A model generated the notes under the pieces. That model was not told the DNA's origin, made no database searches, and saw only the letters and a program-made list of their open reading frames with translations. 64,000 bases of DNA, taken from the NCBI GenBank assembly GCA_963969495.1, contig OZ018327.1:37081912-37145911 (forward strand), read 5' to 3'. A program made the translations under genes and the position numbers. Source of the DNA: Ceratothoa steindachneri. Taxonomy: Eukaryota > Arthropoda > Malacostraca > Isopoda > Cymothoidae. This document shows, in pieces, positions 1 through 12,037 of the stretch. Each line of letters opens with the position of its first letter. Position 1 is the first letter of the stretch.

Positions 1-700
1 AGCGGGGGAACATAATGAGTGTAGCCATATCAGGACTCCATGAGGCTTAACGCCACACAGAGAAAAGCTCCCTGGCACTTTGCAAATGCACATCTTCTAC
101 GTGAGGAGTCGGTCAAAAATGAACCAAGAAAACCATGCAATTTCACCACGCTTAGCCCCCCTCCCCTTTAGGAACAAGTCTGAGTTGAATCGATGGCTAG
201 GACGGCGGCGAAAGTTCACCACCTTGGTCTTGGTCGGTCAAAGAATATTGAAATCCGTAGGTTTCGGCATAACAAAAGATGCTTGAAGGTAGGTATCTAA
301 TTCTTGTCAAAAAGATATAAAATCGTCCACATAGAGCGTAGCTAGAACATCCGGTAGCACCGAAGAGATACCGTTGATGGTCTGATGGTCATGGAAACGA
401 AAGTAACACTCAGGACACTTCACTACGCGATGCCCTCTTCTTTCTCCTTGGGCGAGGAGATAACTCTCCCACTCGTACGCTAAAACAGAATTTTGGTATG
501 GACTCAGTAAGAAAGATTGGTTCTTGTCCTTTTGACCACATAGAATGGAGGTTCTCCATAATACCGTTTCACCATGCGGTAACACTACTAAAATGTTTTT
601 AAGATTGGAGGCCCAGTCTAATACTACAGTCGAAGCATAGCATCCGTTGTAGACTATTGTGCTTGTTTTTCGAAACACGGAAAGAGATCACTCGGCTACT
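1..700 (-). pseudogene. I-type LINE fragment, RT palm region
   Basis: This is a decayed piece of the LINE whose longest copy lies at 12580-18790. On the minus strand, about 370-305 encodes a segment ending VLATLYVDDF, matching the catalytic YVDD box of that copy (LATLYVDDLSISF at 17214-17252). Going towards position 1, the same order continues: TKTKVV near 240-220, then IAWFSWFIFD near 150-115, which parallels SHRFLGLVFD. The stretch 400-470 encodes a relict of the EQEEGVLQGSAISVT region in shifting frames. Several frameshifts and stops break it, so it cannot make an active polymerase. The left end runs off the window. The right end near 700 is approximate. It faces the next fragment in opposite orientation. 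Confidence 0.7.
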
Positions 701-799
701 TTCTGTGCAAGTTTAGGATGAAATTGTAAATTGTAGGTTAGCTTATTTCCCGTATAATGAAAGTAAACTCTCTTAAGAGATCGGTCCCCATGGAAATGC

Positions 800-1745
800 C
801 TTTAGCGTCATTCTCCTTGCCATGACCATCAATGATATTACCTCGGTGCTGTCATCTGATGTTCTCGCCACACTCTACATAGATGACATTTTTATCCTTG
901 TTTTTCGCACCTAAGATGGCTGCCTATTCTGATGCGATGGTTCCAAGAGACATTGAACCGCGTATCTTGTTATGACGAAAAGCGTTGGTTTTGGTTTATT
1001 ATTGCCAAGATCAAGGTCGCGTGGGAACTTTTGTACCCTCCATTGGTATTCCTACGATAGAACCTGTTCCCAAATGGGGTTCGTCTGAACGTGATTGACT
1101 CACGTCGATTATTCGTTCGTGTATACAGCCAATGCTTTCTTTGGGAGGCACATATTCACACCCTTAGTATCTCTTGTACCGCTGTGAGGCGTTTAGCACC
1201 CAGGGCTACCCTCTCCATATTTTTACCACTATTTCGTTCGCTCAAAGATTGACTATAGCTAAGAAATTTATTCCTCTGTCTCCAAGCATCTATTGTTAAA
1301 GGGGGACTCAATCAACCACTCAGGTTTCCGGTTAGCGATTGTTTTCTTTCGCACGTCCTCTATATACAGCCTCCTTTCCACGTGGGGAAGATAACATTTG
1401 CTATACGCCGTACCCCGTGCATTATGCGCTTCTATGCGTGGGTATAGCTTCTTCCTCAATGCACGGCTATCATTTCGTCTGATGTCGAGCTCAACGTTGC
1501 CGAGATACGCTACTCATGTTGTAAACTTTTCGGGTCAATATTAGTCAAGGAAACTTCTTCGAGAGCTCGATGTAACTCTCGAACCGGTGGTGCCGATAGT
1601 TTTGCTCAAAACATCACCCTGGAGGATATAACTTTTGAACGTTTGTCGCCACGCCACTGCTCCCAAATCTTCCACACCATCGGAACTGTTGGTATTGCTA
1701 GGAGCAGTTATCCTGTTATACCAAAGCCTTATTATAGACAACTTC
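800..1745 (+). pseudogene. I-type LINE fragment, RT to pre-RNase H
   Basis: This is a second fragment of the same LINE, on the plus strand. About 838-895 encodes SVLSSDVLATLYIDDI, the YVDD box with V changed to I. About 950-1180 continues with NRVSCYDE, then PNGVRLNVIDSRR, then WEAHIHTLSISCT, in the order seen at 17300-17520 of the long copy. About 1270-1345 resembles the AERLLRKVDSIHHTGLRLA stretch, and 1637-1700 resembles the LCRHASAPK segment just before RNase H. Frame changes and stops are frequent. The end is approximate because similarity fades after about 1745. With the preceding fragment it makes an inverted pair sharing the YVDD region, either two insertions or one inverted copy. Confidence 0.7.
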
Positions 1746-3040
1746 CACCCTTAAGCATCAAAATAAATTACATTCAGATAAGAAATATGAGCAATAAGTG
1801 TCAATTTAGGATTTATGCCGTTCGTCTAACAGTTATTGGAGGTAGCCTTCAAATGAGAAGTACATCATCGTAGTGTTATAGTCGTCTTTTACGACATCGA
1901 TGAGTAAAAATCTACTCTCCGCTGGAGCTGTTGTAAGCATTGCCGTCTTTATCCACTGCAGAACCTTTGTGGTTTGCTATTAGTGAAAGATCCTCTAAAC
2001 TCCAAATCTACTTGAAAGATGCCGCCTACTTGATGTCAATGGATTTTTTAAGTCATACTCGTTCTTGTAAATATGATAAAGATTTCCAAATTATTGATCA
2101 ACTAGTCCAATTATTTCCTATGACTGAGACACTGCATACATCCGTTGATCGTGTTCTTTGATGTCTTGGATGAAATTAATGCGCTTCAGAAGTACTAACT
2201 CATGTTCATTTTTTTATAATTAAATTAAAATTCAATCAATATATTTCAACTATGTTTCATTCTTATTAATCTATAATAATATATATTTTGTTTTATCCTC
2301 GTTGTATTGCATACATTCCTTAACGATTTCGTAGTCAGCCATTAAGACTAACTTCGCCATAAGCTCAGCCACTCGAGCCTTGTTACGATTCAATAACTCT
2401 CCTCAAAAACTTATAGATTTGTTGTGAAGTATCTATCTAGGTTCATACCATGATAGCCTTATATCTATACCTGGTCTTCGATAAATGTAGTTCACTTGAT
2501 TTCAATGTGACTGGCAAAACCCTTTAAGTCAAGCTCAAGTTGTGTTGTATGCCCACAGAGGCAGCCCGCCATTCAACATAAAGTATTTGTGCCGAAAATC
2601 AAGTATTGCTAAAAAATCCGTTTTTATTTTTTTTAAATATTTTTGTTTTCAACTTATTTTAAACTCCGATGTAGGAGGGACGAAATTAGGTGGACCTAAT
2701 TATGTGGTATGGTACATATTTCTGTTTTATTGAAAACTTTATATGCACTGTGGTACTGAATATGCTTTGGACCTCACAAAATGAGTATATATAAGAAACA
2801 TAACAGTAGAATTTGGGAGTGGCGTGTGGGGGGGGGGGCATATAACCTAAATTTTTTTTAAAATTAGATGAATTTAAAGAAAAAAAATCAAGGGGGAGCT
2901 TAAAGTCCCCTAAGACCCTCATATCTGTGACGGCTCGCTTTGCTCACATACTTAATACGCTTGCTAAATTAACCAAATTGAACAACCCTACTTTGGAAAA
3001 ATCCTGGATCCGCCCCTACTAAGTACGAAAAGGGAAGTTG
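1746..3040. other. Unassigned AT-rich stretch
   Basis: No gene is recognised. A 73-codon open frame at 1940-2161 has no features I can assign. There is a G run at 2829-2838. The stretch ending near 3020 (CTGGATCCGCCCCTAC) resembles a DNA-transposon end, but no matching partner was found. Confidence 0.3.
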
Positions 3041-3054
3041 GATTGAGTGCTGCG

Positions 3055-3800
3055 TCTCCCTTATTTGAAGCCGGCTGGGTTATTCCGGGTCCTGCGTGTC
3101 TTCACAGCCGAGGTGGTTCCAATATACCTTTCAATTAAGGGGATTATTGGCCGTGCCTGGTTTGGAGACCATTTTTATAATCCATAGAAACTCACAGAGC
3201 GCGCTAGGTGCCATTGAGACATGGGGATCGGCACATTCCCTCGGGCTGGTTCTAGTATTCGTGACACCATCGCTGCTCCGAGTAAGGAGAACGCCGAGAT
3301 TGTCTTCTGCTGGATTTCTGGACCTTTTGGGATTGTTGCAAGCGAGCGTGCTGATGAGTGTGGACAACGCTATGTACAGACTGAGCAACACGACCGGCCT
3401 TTCGTTCTTCCCCACATTGCCTACGTGGCATGAATCCAGGTCAACGCTATGGGGTGTATGGCAAAGAAAATTCGAGACGGAGCGCGGGAATTTAAACATG
3501 CGTGCCATTGCGCCCCGACTCTTCCTGTGGCCCTATTAAGTCGTTTTACGGCGTTTCTGAAGTGGAAACACTCGCTGGATGCAGCGACATCTGATGCCAC
3601 GCTTCCCTGAACCCTTTTTGTGAAGACTTTTTGACCACCCCAGACTGGACGCCATCTTATGATTGAATGTCCGAGACTTTGTGTGTGTGTGGGGGGGGGG
3701 GGACCTGTCCCGGCACCGTGGCAGGTGGGATCGCTACCGTTTCTCTTGGGCTGTAGGATGGCTCCTGTACACAAGAGTGCGGGTTGATGGAGCTTTTCGA
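3055..3800 (+). pseudogene. I-type LINE fragment, RNase H and C-terminus
   Basis: This is a third fragment of the same LINE, covering the 3' part of its second ORF. Near 3098, TCTTCACAGCCGAGGTGG corresponds to the AELVAI active-site segment of the long copy. Then 3190-3220 encodes NSQSALGAIETW, parallel to SQSALSALGALE, and 3295-3355 encodes AEIVFCWISGPFGIVASERA, parallel to VEIIFCWVPGHVGIAGNERA. About 3470-3537 encodes ETERGNLNMRAIAPRLFLWP. The tail near 3708-3755 keeps the arginine-rich end of the ORF. The GH of the PGH motif has become PF, and reading frames shift several times. It is dead. The 3' boundary is uncertain. Confidence 0.75.
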
Positions 3801-5035
3801 GGGGTGCCTCTTCTTTACCATTTTTTTTTTTTAATTGCTGAAGGAAGCAGGTCGACACTGAGACCTAGGCATGCCTTTTCCCTTCTTTGTTGTGTTTTTA
3901 TAGTTTATTTTATTTTTATTTTACTTTTTTAATTTCAAAGTAGCTTAAGGATAGGCTTAGCTTTCCAATCCCGCTGGTGTACCCTTTGTTAACAGACGTC
4001 AGGAGGGATCGTGAAAAAAAAAAGTATCCGCCAGGACATTTTCTCCTTAGAGGACTTATTGGTTCTGGCAAGCAATGATTCGCCTCGAGATTGATGCCAA
4101 AGACCGCCATCCATTCTTCCCCTCAACTCCCTCGGATGAGGATTGGCATTTATTCCCCGCGCAATAAACGATTGGATTTTTAAATATAATTTTTAGATAT
4201 AATTTTATAATGCCTCTTAACCAGTTGAAAATATTTACTATAACATAATAGACTAATAATTGTACTATTTATTAGTATCGCACCCGCTTAATTATCTCAT
4301 CATGCTTTATGGGTTCATCTGACACCTTTCTTTGGTGATAAGTCGGGCACATTAACAGTAAAGAATATATAGAATTGAGATTAACAGTAAACAGATTAAT
4401 AACACTTCTTTTCATAGACGAATAAAAGAGTAATTTTAAATAAATAGTATTTGTACATTTGCCTACTCTTTTTACATCTAAATTTAATCACTAGAAATAT
4501 ACGACTTGGTAACTCACTTCAAAACACGAAAACAAATTTAACCACGTAATAAAAATGATTGCAGATATGTCCATTTATAAGTGTAATATTCAGTGTAACT
4601 CAAGTCAAATAAGTGTCTGATTTCCTTAATGATAGTTAGTTGGATGGATAAAATGAAGGTGGTTTGGGTACGAAATGTTGAGGTTTTAAATGAAAGTGCT
4701 ACGTGATATGGACGGGGAAGAAGAGGATGGACTAGTGTCAAGGTGTGAAAAAGGGATGGAAGGCCGAGCAAACGGTGGGTTAATTATATGATTTGAGAGA
4801 GGGGAAGTGGATGGTAGGTGTGTATGTAGAGGGCTTTCCTCCCAGTGATGAACCCTAATTGGAAGATATGACACATTGCATAGCATTCCCTTTGTCGGGG
4901 TCAAAAAGATAGGGGGAGGGTTTGTGCCTAATGGGGCATCATAGAGTGGGGAGGATGCGTAGTGGTATGGAAGTGCCCCGATCCCTCTTGGTGGGGGAAC
5001 TGTTAGATGTCTAAGTTGAATATTTAGTTTTTTAT
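3801..5035. other. Unassigned; possible LINE 3' tail then AT-rich DNA
   Basis: Poly-T stretches at 3823-3832 and 3896-3930 may belong to the 3' UTR of the preceding LINE fragment. The rest is AT-rich, with no recognisable coding sequence or repeat family. Confidence 0.3.
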
Positions 5036-5039
5036 TTAA

Positions 5040-5402
5040 GTGAATTTTAAGAACATCCCCACAACGAATTTTTGGACTTAAAATATAGTTTTTCTGAAAT
5101 ATTCAGGGGCGAGGAACGCGAATTTGATGGTCCGTCCCCTCCTGGTTTACTTTCGAGTTAGCTTCACATTTATGTGAGCTCCGATCACCAAAGTAAGTCA
5201 TTTGTGGAGACAACGACGATCATAAATCGCTAACCTAACCTAACCTATTATTATTGCCTAACTTAACCCTTTTTATGACGAGTCACGTTAGGTTAAGTTA
5301 GTGATTTATGATCGCCGTTGTCTCCGAAGATTGCTTACTTTTTGTGATAGCTGTGCTCATTTCCAATGTTAAAAATATTGGTGGGGATGTTCTAAAATCC
5401 AC
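5040..5402. mobile_element. Palindromic MITE with CCTAACC core
   Basis: The ends are inverted copies: GTGAATTTTAAGAACATCCC at 5040 and, read from the other strand, GTGGATTTTAGAACATCCCC ending at 5402. Similarity continues inward through GGAGACAACG(A/G)CGATCATAA to the centre, so the element is a foldback. The centre carries CCTAACCTAACC on one arm and GTTAGGTTAAGTTAG on the other. A TTTAA at 5035-5039 and 5404-5408 may be a target duplication, one base off the right end. No ORF is present, so it is non-autonomous. Confidence 0.7.
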
Positions 5403-5434
5403 CTTTAATTATTTGCAATTGCCCAATCATAATT

Positions 5435-6430
<996 letters not shown>

Positions 6431-6432
6431 TT

Positions 6433-6614
6433 TCACCGTCTTCCTTTCTGTTCTTTGTCCTTTTGTGGTTCTCCCTTCCTCGTGTCTAGTATCCCGAAAC
6501 GTGGTTTCAGGTGGAGCATGAGTAGCCACGCTGCAGCTAACATCTGGAAAGCTGGAAAATCACGTCCCTTCCCGCCCACAAATCCCGCATTTCGTGCTAC
6601 TACGGTTCCAATGC
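6433..6614 (-). CDS. Possible last exon of the tetraspanin
   Basis: On the minus strand a pyrimidine-rich acceptor (TTGCCTCTCTCGCAG, ending at 6615) is followed by an open frame of 59 codons, then a TGA at 6435-6433. It enters in phase 1, the same phase in which the upstream exon at 12143-12038 leaves. The peptide contains a hydrophobic run, AFQMLAAAWLLMLHL, that could be half or more of TM4. A basic tail (LKPRFGILDTRK, ending KGRR) would be the cytosolic C-terminus. Against this, the last conserved cysteine of the large loop is missing between the two exons, so at least one exon would lie in the 5.4 kb gap. The tail is also unlike common tetraspanin tails. This is a candidate only, based on position, phase and hydropathy. 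Confidence 0.33.
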
Positions 6615-6894
6615 CTGCGAGAGAGGCAACCATATATCTTCCAAGCATTTTCGCTTTCTCCATCCTCACCCCTTTAACAGACCTCGGAGCGTTTGAAAAA
6701 TAACTATACCAATTCACCCCCCCCCCCATCCAGCACCCCATTATTCTTCAAAGGGGCAAACCCGTGGGACCTTTTTGTTCAAATGGGTCATTTTGAGAAT
6801 AGCCCGATTCAACTGACCGAACTGGCATCGCGTACCCATTTCAGAAATGATGATGAAGGCATTTGGGTATCAGCCTGGTTGGTTGGAACTTCCA

Positions 6895-7065
6895 TTACAA
6901 CCCAACTTAACCTAACTTAACTTAATTTAACAACGTAACCCAATCTAACTTAACCTAACCCAACCTAATTTACCTGGCGTACCCTAACTTAACCTAATCG
7001 GACAACGTAACCCAACCTAACTTAACCTAATCCAATAACCTGACCTAATCTAACCCAACCTATTA
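6895..7065. repeat. Degenerate CCTAA/CTTAA-type repeat tract
   Basis: Irregular runs of AACCTAACTTAACC and CCCAACCTAA resemble diverged arthropod telomere-type TTAGG repeats on this strand, with no strict period. They could be interstitial telomere-like DNA or the inside of a MITE such as that at 5040-5402. Confidence 0.6.
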
Positions 7066-8337
7066 ATAAATTACTTTACTTTGTCGATTTTTACTTTCAT
7101 ATTTCCTGTTTCGCTTTAAAAACAATATGTCTAGCTAGACTCGAAAGTGATAGAGGATATTAAGCCCTTTAAATATAAGTATGATTAATTAAAGTATCAA
7201 AACCAAAATAATCCCCTTACAGTATTTTATTTTTATATTTAGAGGTCACTATGTCGATCCGTAGTTTAGTCGGTCGGATGGTCACCGTTTTACATTTAAA
7301 TGGGTTTTTCTGCAATAACATCGTAACTATTCGGCCGATTCTAATGAAATTTGAAAATCGTATGTTGTTTTAAATTCTCTTTTGAATGCTTAATAATTGC
7401 CAAGGTCCCCCCAAGATTAGTCCGGGAACTATTAAAAAAAAAAACTGGGTCGGATTGCCCCACTTGTTGAAGGTTTTGAAGGTCATAGGTCAGAATAATT
7501 GAGAGCACGCGACTTAGGTCTGTTGTCTTTGTTTTTAAATAAAGGCAAAAACCAACGAAAGCGTCAAAGTTTTTAAAATGTTTAAAAAGGGATGAAATTA
7601 GGGCGAAAGAAAACAGGCGGGAGGTAGCCCGAGTTGGGTCATAGGGCACACGGGGTGCACAACTCTCGAACTTGCCTTTGGTCCGCACTGTAGGCAGGCC
7701 CGCTTATGGGAAGGGGGCTACAGTGATCGATCACCCGATACAGTGATGTCCCGCATCAACGCCAGTGAGTATCGCACGCGAATGATCGAGAGCAGAAACC
7801 TTTGAATCACGTCCTCGGTAACGAGGCGAGGGATTTGTAAACAATCAGTATTTCACAATTTTCTCACTCCTTTTAAACCATTTTTACACCTTAGCATCAA
7901 CAACATTCGGTTTTACTCTTTACCTACGACTTGTTTACGTGAATTTGGCCTAATCGTGTCAGTGTGGAGTTGTGTCAGATGTTCGAAAAAGTTCGTGTGG
8001 TTTACGATGCATTTTGATGCAGCAGATTGCCATGCCCCTTACTTTACCACTAATGTAATCTAACAAATTGAGAGTGGATTTAATTTATTATACAATTTCA
8101 TCGTCATTAATCCCTTTCGGTTGTCCTACAGGACGTGCATCGTCAAATAGTTTATTTGGATTTGAAAGCTTTTACCCTCTATGAATATTGCGTTCATTAG
8201 CTTCCGCCCACCAGATGGCGCATATATCGTAATGGCCGTTAGTTAAGCTAGCCTTGCCTAATGATAGCATCTTTGATAAATTTTGCTTTAAAAAAAATGG
8301 ATTATAAAAGCAAATGCCAATTTTTCCAAAACAAAAA
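7066..8337. other. No feature recognised
   Basis: AT-rich sequence without convincing coding content. A 115-codon open frame on the minus strand at 7341-7688 shows no family features. Confidence 0.3.
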
Positions 8338-8345
8338 GGTATTTC

Positions 8346-8668
8346 GGTAAATATGTAGATTATTGGCGCGAACGATGGGACGTACTATTTCGTCCGTGTT
8401 CCAAAATGTTTCACGTTTTTGGAGTACATTTAAGTTGACGGCTCGTGTGGGGGTAAACACAATGGGGGGACTACACTACGATGATCCTGAGTTTCATTAA
8501 ATTGGGGGGGGGTCTGGGGGGCACAGCCCCCCAGTATATAATCCTAATTGTTTATAGAATAATAATTCGAAAAGGACTCAAACGCGCATGAATATTCCGA
8601 CACGAGTGAACGATAATATTTACACACAAATTTTTTTTTCGGCCGGGCCGCTAATCTACATATTTACC
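8346..8668. mobile_element. 323-bp TIR element with 8-bp target duplication
   Basis: The element starts GGTAAATATGTAGATTA at 8346 and ends with its reverse complement, TAATCTACATATTTACC, at 8652-8668. The flanks are a perfect 8-bp direct repeat, GGTATTTC, at 8338-8345 and 8669-8676. Inside is a strong hairpin, CTGGGGGGCACAGCCCCCCAG minus one base, near 8515. There is no ORF, so it depends on a transposase elsewhere. An 8-bp duplication with ends starting GG suggests the hAT, P or Merlin groups. I cannot choose between them. Confidence 0.85.
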
Positions 8669-8676
8669 GGTATTTC

Positions 8677-9276
8677 CAAAATAGTGTTTTACCAAAACTT
8701 TAGTCAAACAATTCCATAAACTCCCAATTGACTTGAAACCCTCCCCTTAGCACTCCTTGATTCCACGTTTAAATGTTTATAAAGATGGTCGGCCATGAAG
8801 TTTACACAGAACAGTACCGCAGGCCTACCGAGTAGTTAAGAACCAGTGAGTAAAAAATATTGATTCACGGTAGCTGCCATGCGCTGTAAATTATTAATAT
8901 ACTTATAACGAAAACCAACGACGGCATTTGGAGATAAAGTGGAGAGTAGAGGTAAAATAACTACCCTCAAGGAAACCTTCCCAGGACCATTACACCTGTC
9001 TTGGTAACTTTGTTAAAATCTGCCGTGATGTAGTCGTTGGTTGTTTTTTTTAGTCATTACTACAATAGATCACACGTTAACAAATTGCCTAGCACGTACC
9101 TGCATAAAAGTCAGTGCGAGTATCACGAAACCCAATACATGGAGTCTCTGAATGAACCACATGCGAGCTTTCCCAAAACAGCCATTTTCGAACCACTGGC
9201 CTTCTTTCGTAGCCTTGCCGCAATCTACAAATAATTATTAATACCATTAGTATCATCCGATTTTAGTAATGAGCTA
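8677..9276. other. No gene recognised
   Basis: AT-rich. It holds a copy of the recurring motif CGAAAACCAACGACGGCAT near 8909 and a short open frame at 9037-9234 with no family features. Confidence 0.3.
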
Positions 9277-9385
9277 TACCGGGGGCGGTAGGTAACTGGT
9301 TAAGGTACGGAGTTCGGGGCCACCACGGCTGCCATACGCTGTAACTTGTGGATCGGAGCCCACGACAAATAGTTGGCCCCCGGTA
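9277..9385. repeat. Hairpin-ended, tRNA-like short repeat
   Basis: A 10-bp perfect inverted repeat (TACCGGGGGC / GCCCCCGGTA) closes a 109-base segment. Inside, GGTAGGTAACTGGTTAAGG resembles a pol III A box and GGATCGGAGCCC loosely resembles a B box. It may be a decayed tRNA-derived SINE head. No cloverleaf could be drawn. Confidence 0.35.
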
Positions 9386-9473
9386 AAAAGAAAACCCAAA
9401 ACGAGTGCAGATTGCTGGCAAACTAACCTCCTATCAAATTATCATCAGTAATATTAATATCATTATTGAATCA

Positions 9474-9577
9474 TGTTACTTTTTATGGTTCCCTATTTTC
9501 TCATTACTTTTCTTGGTGCTCTATTTTTCACATTACGTTAATGGTCCTAAATTTTGTTTAGAACCATAAAAGTAACA
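9474..9577. repeat. 16-bp inverted repeat upstream of PLE fragment
   Basis: TGTTACTTTTTATGGTT near 9474 pairs with AACCATAAAAGTAACA near 9562, apart from one T. It sits just upstream of a Penelope-like fragment and may be a 5' inversion like those at the other PLE copies. Confidence 0.5.
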
Positions 9578-9679
9578 CGATCCTCATTATGGTGCTCTAC
9601 CAGGAAAATTTTATCCAACATCTTAAAATACGTAATCTACCAGGAATTATAAATTATTATTAAAAAAACCCTTTATTAA

Positions 9680-10243
9680 TTCAACAACTCCGTAAACTGC
9701 GTCTTCTTACAAATATTAATAAAACCTGCAAAGAAATCTTAAGATTCTTTCCTCATAACTACAACAAAATTCATAAAATGAGATTGGAGAAGTTATATTC
9801 GTTCTCATTTTTCTTAATATCTTGATTTTAAACATCTAACCTTGAGCGTTCAATTGATTGCGTGTGCTTTCCTGAATTGGGCTCTACGTAATGTATCTGA
9901 TGAATCGCTCCCATTAGGCCTGCGTTCCCCCATTATTTATGAATTCACTTGTACGACCTGCCAAAGTCGCTATGTAGGCCAAACAAGTCTACAATTAAAA
10001 TGTAGGATCGCTAAGCATATCGGAGTATCATACAGAACAAACATTCCCATCCCCAAACCCGAACACTCCTCTATACGAGAACATTCACTACAACTTAACC
10101 CCCCGCTTGACCCTGATTCCTTTAGTATACTCTCTTCTGCCTCCTCTTCTCTGGATTTTAAAATTCTTGAATCTCTTTACATCAAACAAATTAACCCGGA
10201 ACTCGATGATTATTCATCCTCCCTCAAATTATTCACTATATAG
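9680..10243 (+). mobile_element. PLE fragment with GIY-YIG endonuclease
   Basis: This is the 3' part of a Penelope-like retroelement ORF. The open frame ending at 10243 encodes SPIIYEFTCTTCQSRYVGQT, the linker plus the start of a GIY-YIG nuclease: the CTTC pair resembles the PLE zinc-linked cysteines and RYVGQTS is the YIG strand. R and H follow in CRIAKHIG, then the helix with the metal-binding glutamate, ILESLYIKQINPEL, near residue 110. In PLEs this nuclease makes the nick that primes reverse transcription. The nuclease looks intact, but the RT upstream is absent apart from scraps in 9680-9840 broken by stops. The fragment is therefore 5'-truncated. It lies in the gap between the last two tetraspanin exons, on the opposite strand. 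Confidence 0.8.
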
Positions 10244-11039
10244 ACAAACGTACAACCAACCACATCCCCCTTAATAGTTTTCCTTCTGCCTAGTTCTATC
10301 CGTAATATCAGTTGATACTCCCAGCTACAACGAAATAAGGTTAGTGCTTGTGCAGAGAAATTTTTATTTTAGTTTGTCCCGTTTATATCCAAATTATCTA
10401 GTTTATTATTGACTTTTCCTTAATTTAATGTTTTAGTCGTCCTTTTGACCCCTCCATTATTGATTATTTACTATTTAAACTTTCGTGCCTTAGTCTACCC
10501 GTATTATTTAATGTTCAATCACTTAAAATTTAACTTAATTGAATTACTTGCTTCGCTCCATCTCTTAATATCCGCTTTGATTACATAGCCCCTGATCTAA
10601 CTCATTTTGGATTGTTCGCCCTCCCCTTGTAATTCCTTCTTGCTATAGTTTATATTGAATTTCTTGTATTCCGCTTAAAATTTAATTCATATTTATTATT
10701 CAAATTTGCTGCTCATGGGATTATTTAATCATTTTTGTCACTTTTTAATCGATTTCTTCATCCCTTGCCCTCGACTTTATTGCTATAGCTTATAATTTTT
10801 GTATTCCAATAAGAATTTAATTCATGTTTATTATGCATATTTTATACTCATGGGATTATTATTTAATTTAGTTATATTTATGATGTTAATCAAATTCTTA
10901 TCAATAGATTTTCACCCCTTTTATATTTCATTTTAACTTCTTGCTTTCGGTTATCATTTTCGATTCCTATCCTGTTTTGTTTTTGTTTTTATTGCTCTTA
11001 GTTATTCTTATAAAAAAAATTCTTTGTATTCAGAATTCG
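10244..11039 (+). other. PLE 3' untranslated region, AT-rich
   Basis: No ORF. The position between the GIY-YIG stop codon and the hammerhead-like terminal motif suggests PLE 3' sequence. It contains two similar blocks of about 170 bp (10640-10740 and 10780-10870: TATTCCxxTxAxAATTTAATTCAT, then CATGGGATTATT). Confidence 0.5.
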
Positions 11040-11073
11040 CTGATGATGATCATCGTTAATGATCGAAACGTCC
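11040..11073 (+). ncRNA. Hammerhead-ribozyme-like core at PLE end
   Basis: CTGATGA at 11040 is followed by a stem (GATCAT / ATGATC, loop CGTTA) and then GAAACGTC. This is the order of the hammerhead core: CUGANGA, stem II, GAAA, stem III. Penelope-like elements are known to carry such motifs in their terminal repeats. An extra T sits between CTGATGA and stem II, so activity is uncertain. It lies about 90 bases before a (TA)n array. Confidence 0.55.
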
Positions 11074-11153
11074 GGAAAATTAAATGTTCGTAACCATCGC
11101 ATATGTCTTCATATTCCTACTACGAATAAGGTTCCCAAGGAACGACTCCATAA

Positions 11154-11156
<3 letters not shown>

Positions 11157-11247
<91 letters not shown>
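11157..11247. repeat. (TA)n microsatellite
   Basis: About 45 TA units follow the PLE terminal sequence. Confidence 0.98.
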
Positions 11248-11248
<1 letters not shown>

Positions 11249-11249
11249 G

Positions 11250-12037
11250 AAGATTTTATAAAGATGTATATGTAAATAAAATAATGAAATAGTTAAAAAA
11301 AACCTATTTTTATTTATCCACATTCATGACGATACGTCTGAAAATGATACCCCTATTGTATTTTTATTATATGTACTTTTAAACCTGTGTGTATGTATGG
11401 AATCCACGTGCATGAGACAGCGTGTATAGAAGGAAAGCATAGTATCAGGAACTAGCCTTATGAACACTCAAAGCCTTACAAGATAAAGTTTCCTTATAAA
11501 ATGTCCCAAACAAGTATACCTTAAATGCGTGGTCTCCAGTGACGTATGATAATAAATAAACAATTTAGCTGCCCTATTCTTATTTATGCAATAGAGCATG
11601 CAAAAAAACCGGGGGCCTCTCATTGTAAAGAACAGTCGTTAAAGGATTTGAGATCTCTCTTTCCATTAAAATTACTGAATGCAAATCGACGACCATTCTT
11701 TTCGTGTATACTCGGTGGGATTGAAATTTACGGATCAATCGACATTTATGTCTCCTCGCATATCGTATTTTTTTAGGTGTTTCTATTTCACATGCTAATT
11801 AGTTTGGTTAGGCATTTAACCATAGTGGCCTAGCCTGAGGTAGCCTCAATTAATTAACATGTAAAATACAAACGCCTAAAAAAATCCAAATAGGCGAGGA
11901 AACCTATAAAAGTTAATTGATTCCAATTTGCTCTTTCCTCTTCTTTTTTTTTTACGACGGGTTGTTATTTGGAGGTTCGAATGCGTCTATACTACTTAGG
12001 TAGTGTGAGAGTTTGGAGGTTCTGAACAAGTATTTAC
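11250..12037. other. Intronic sequence, no feature recognised
   Basis: No repeat or coding family recognised. It lies downstream of the tetraspanin large-loop exon in gene orientation. Confidence 0.4.

Noticed and set aside
6562..6614. A ~52-base mini-intron inside the candidate last tetraspanin exon
   Set aside because: Although GTAGTAG...CCAG has GT/AG ends, splicing it creates an immediate stop, and all other introns are kilobases long.
11059..11323. Frames encoding poly-YI
   Set aside because: Translations of (TA)n arrays; the same applies near 20995, 49960, 52225, 52816, 59417, 61464 and 61899.
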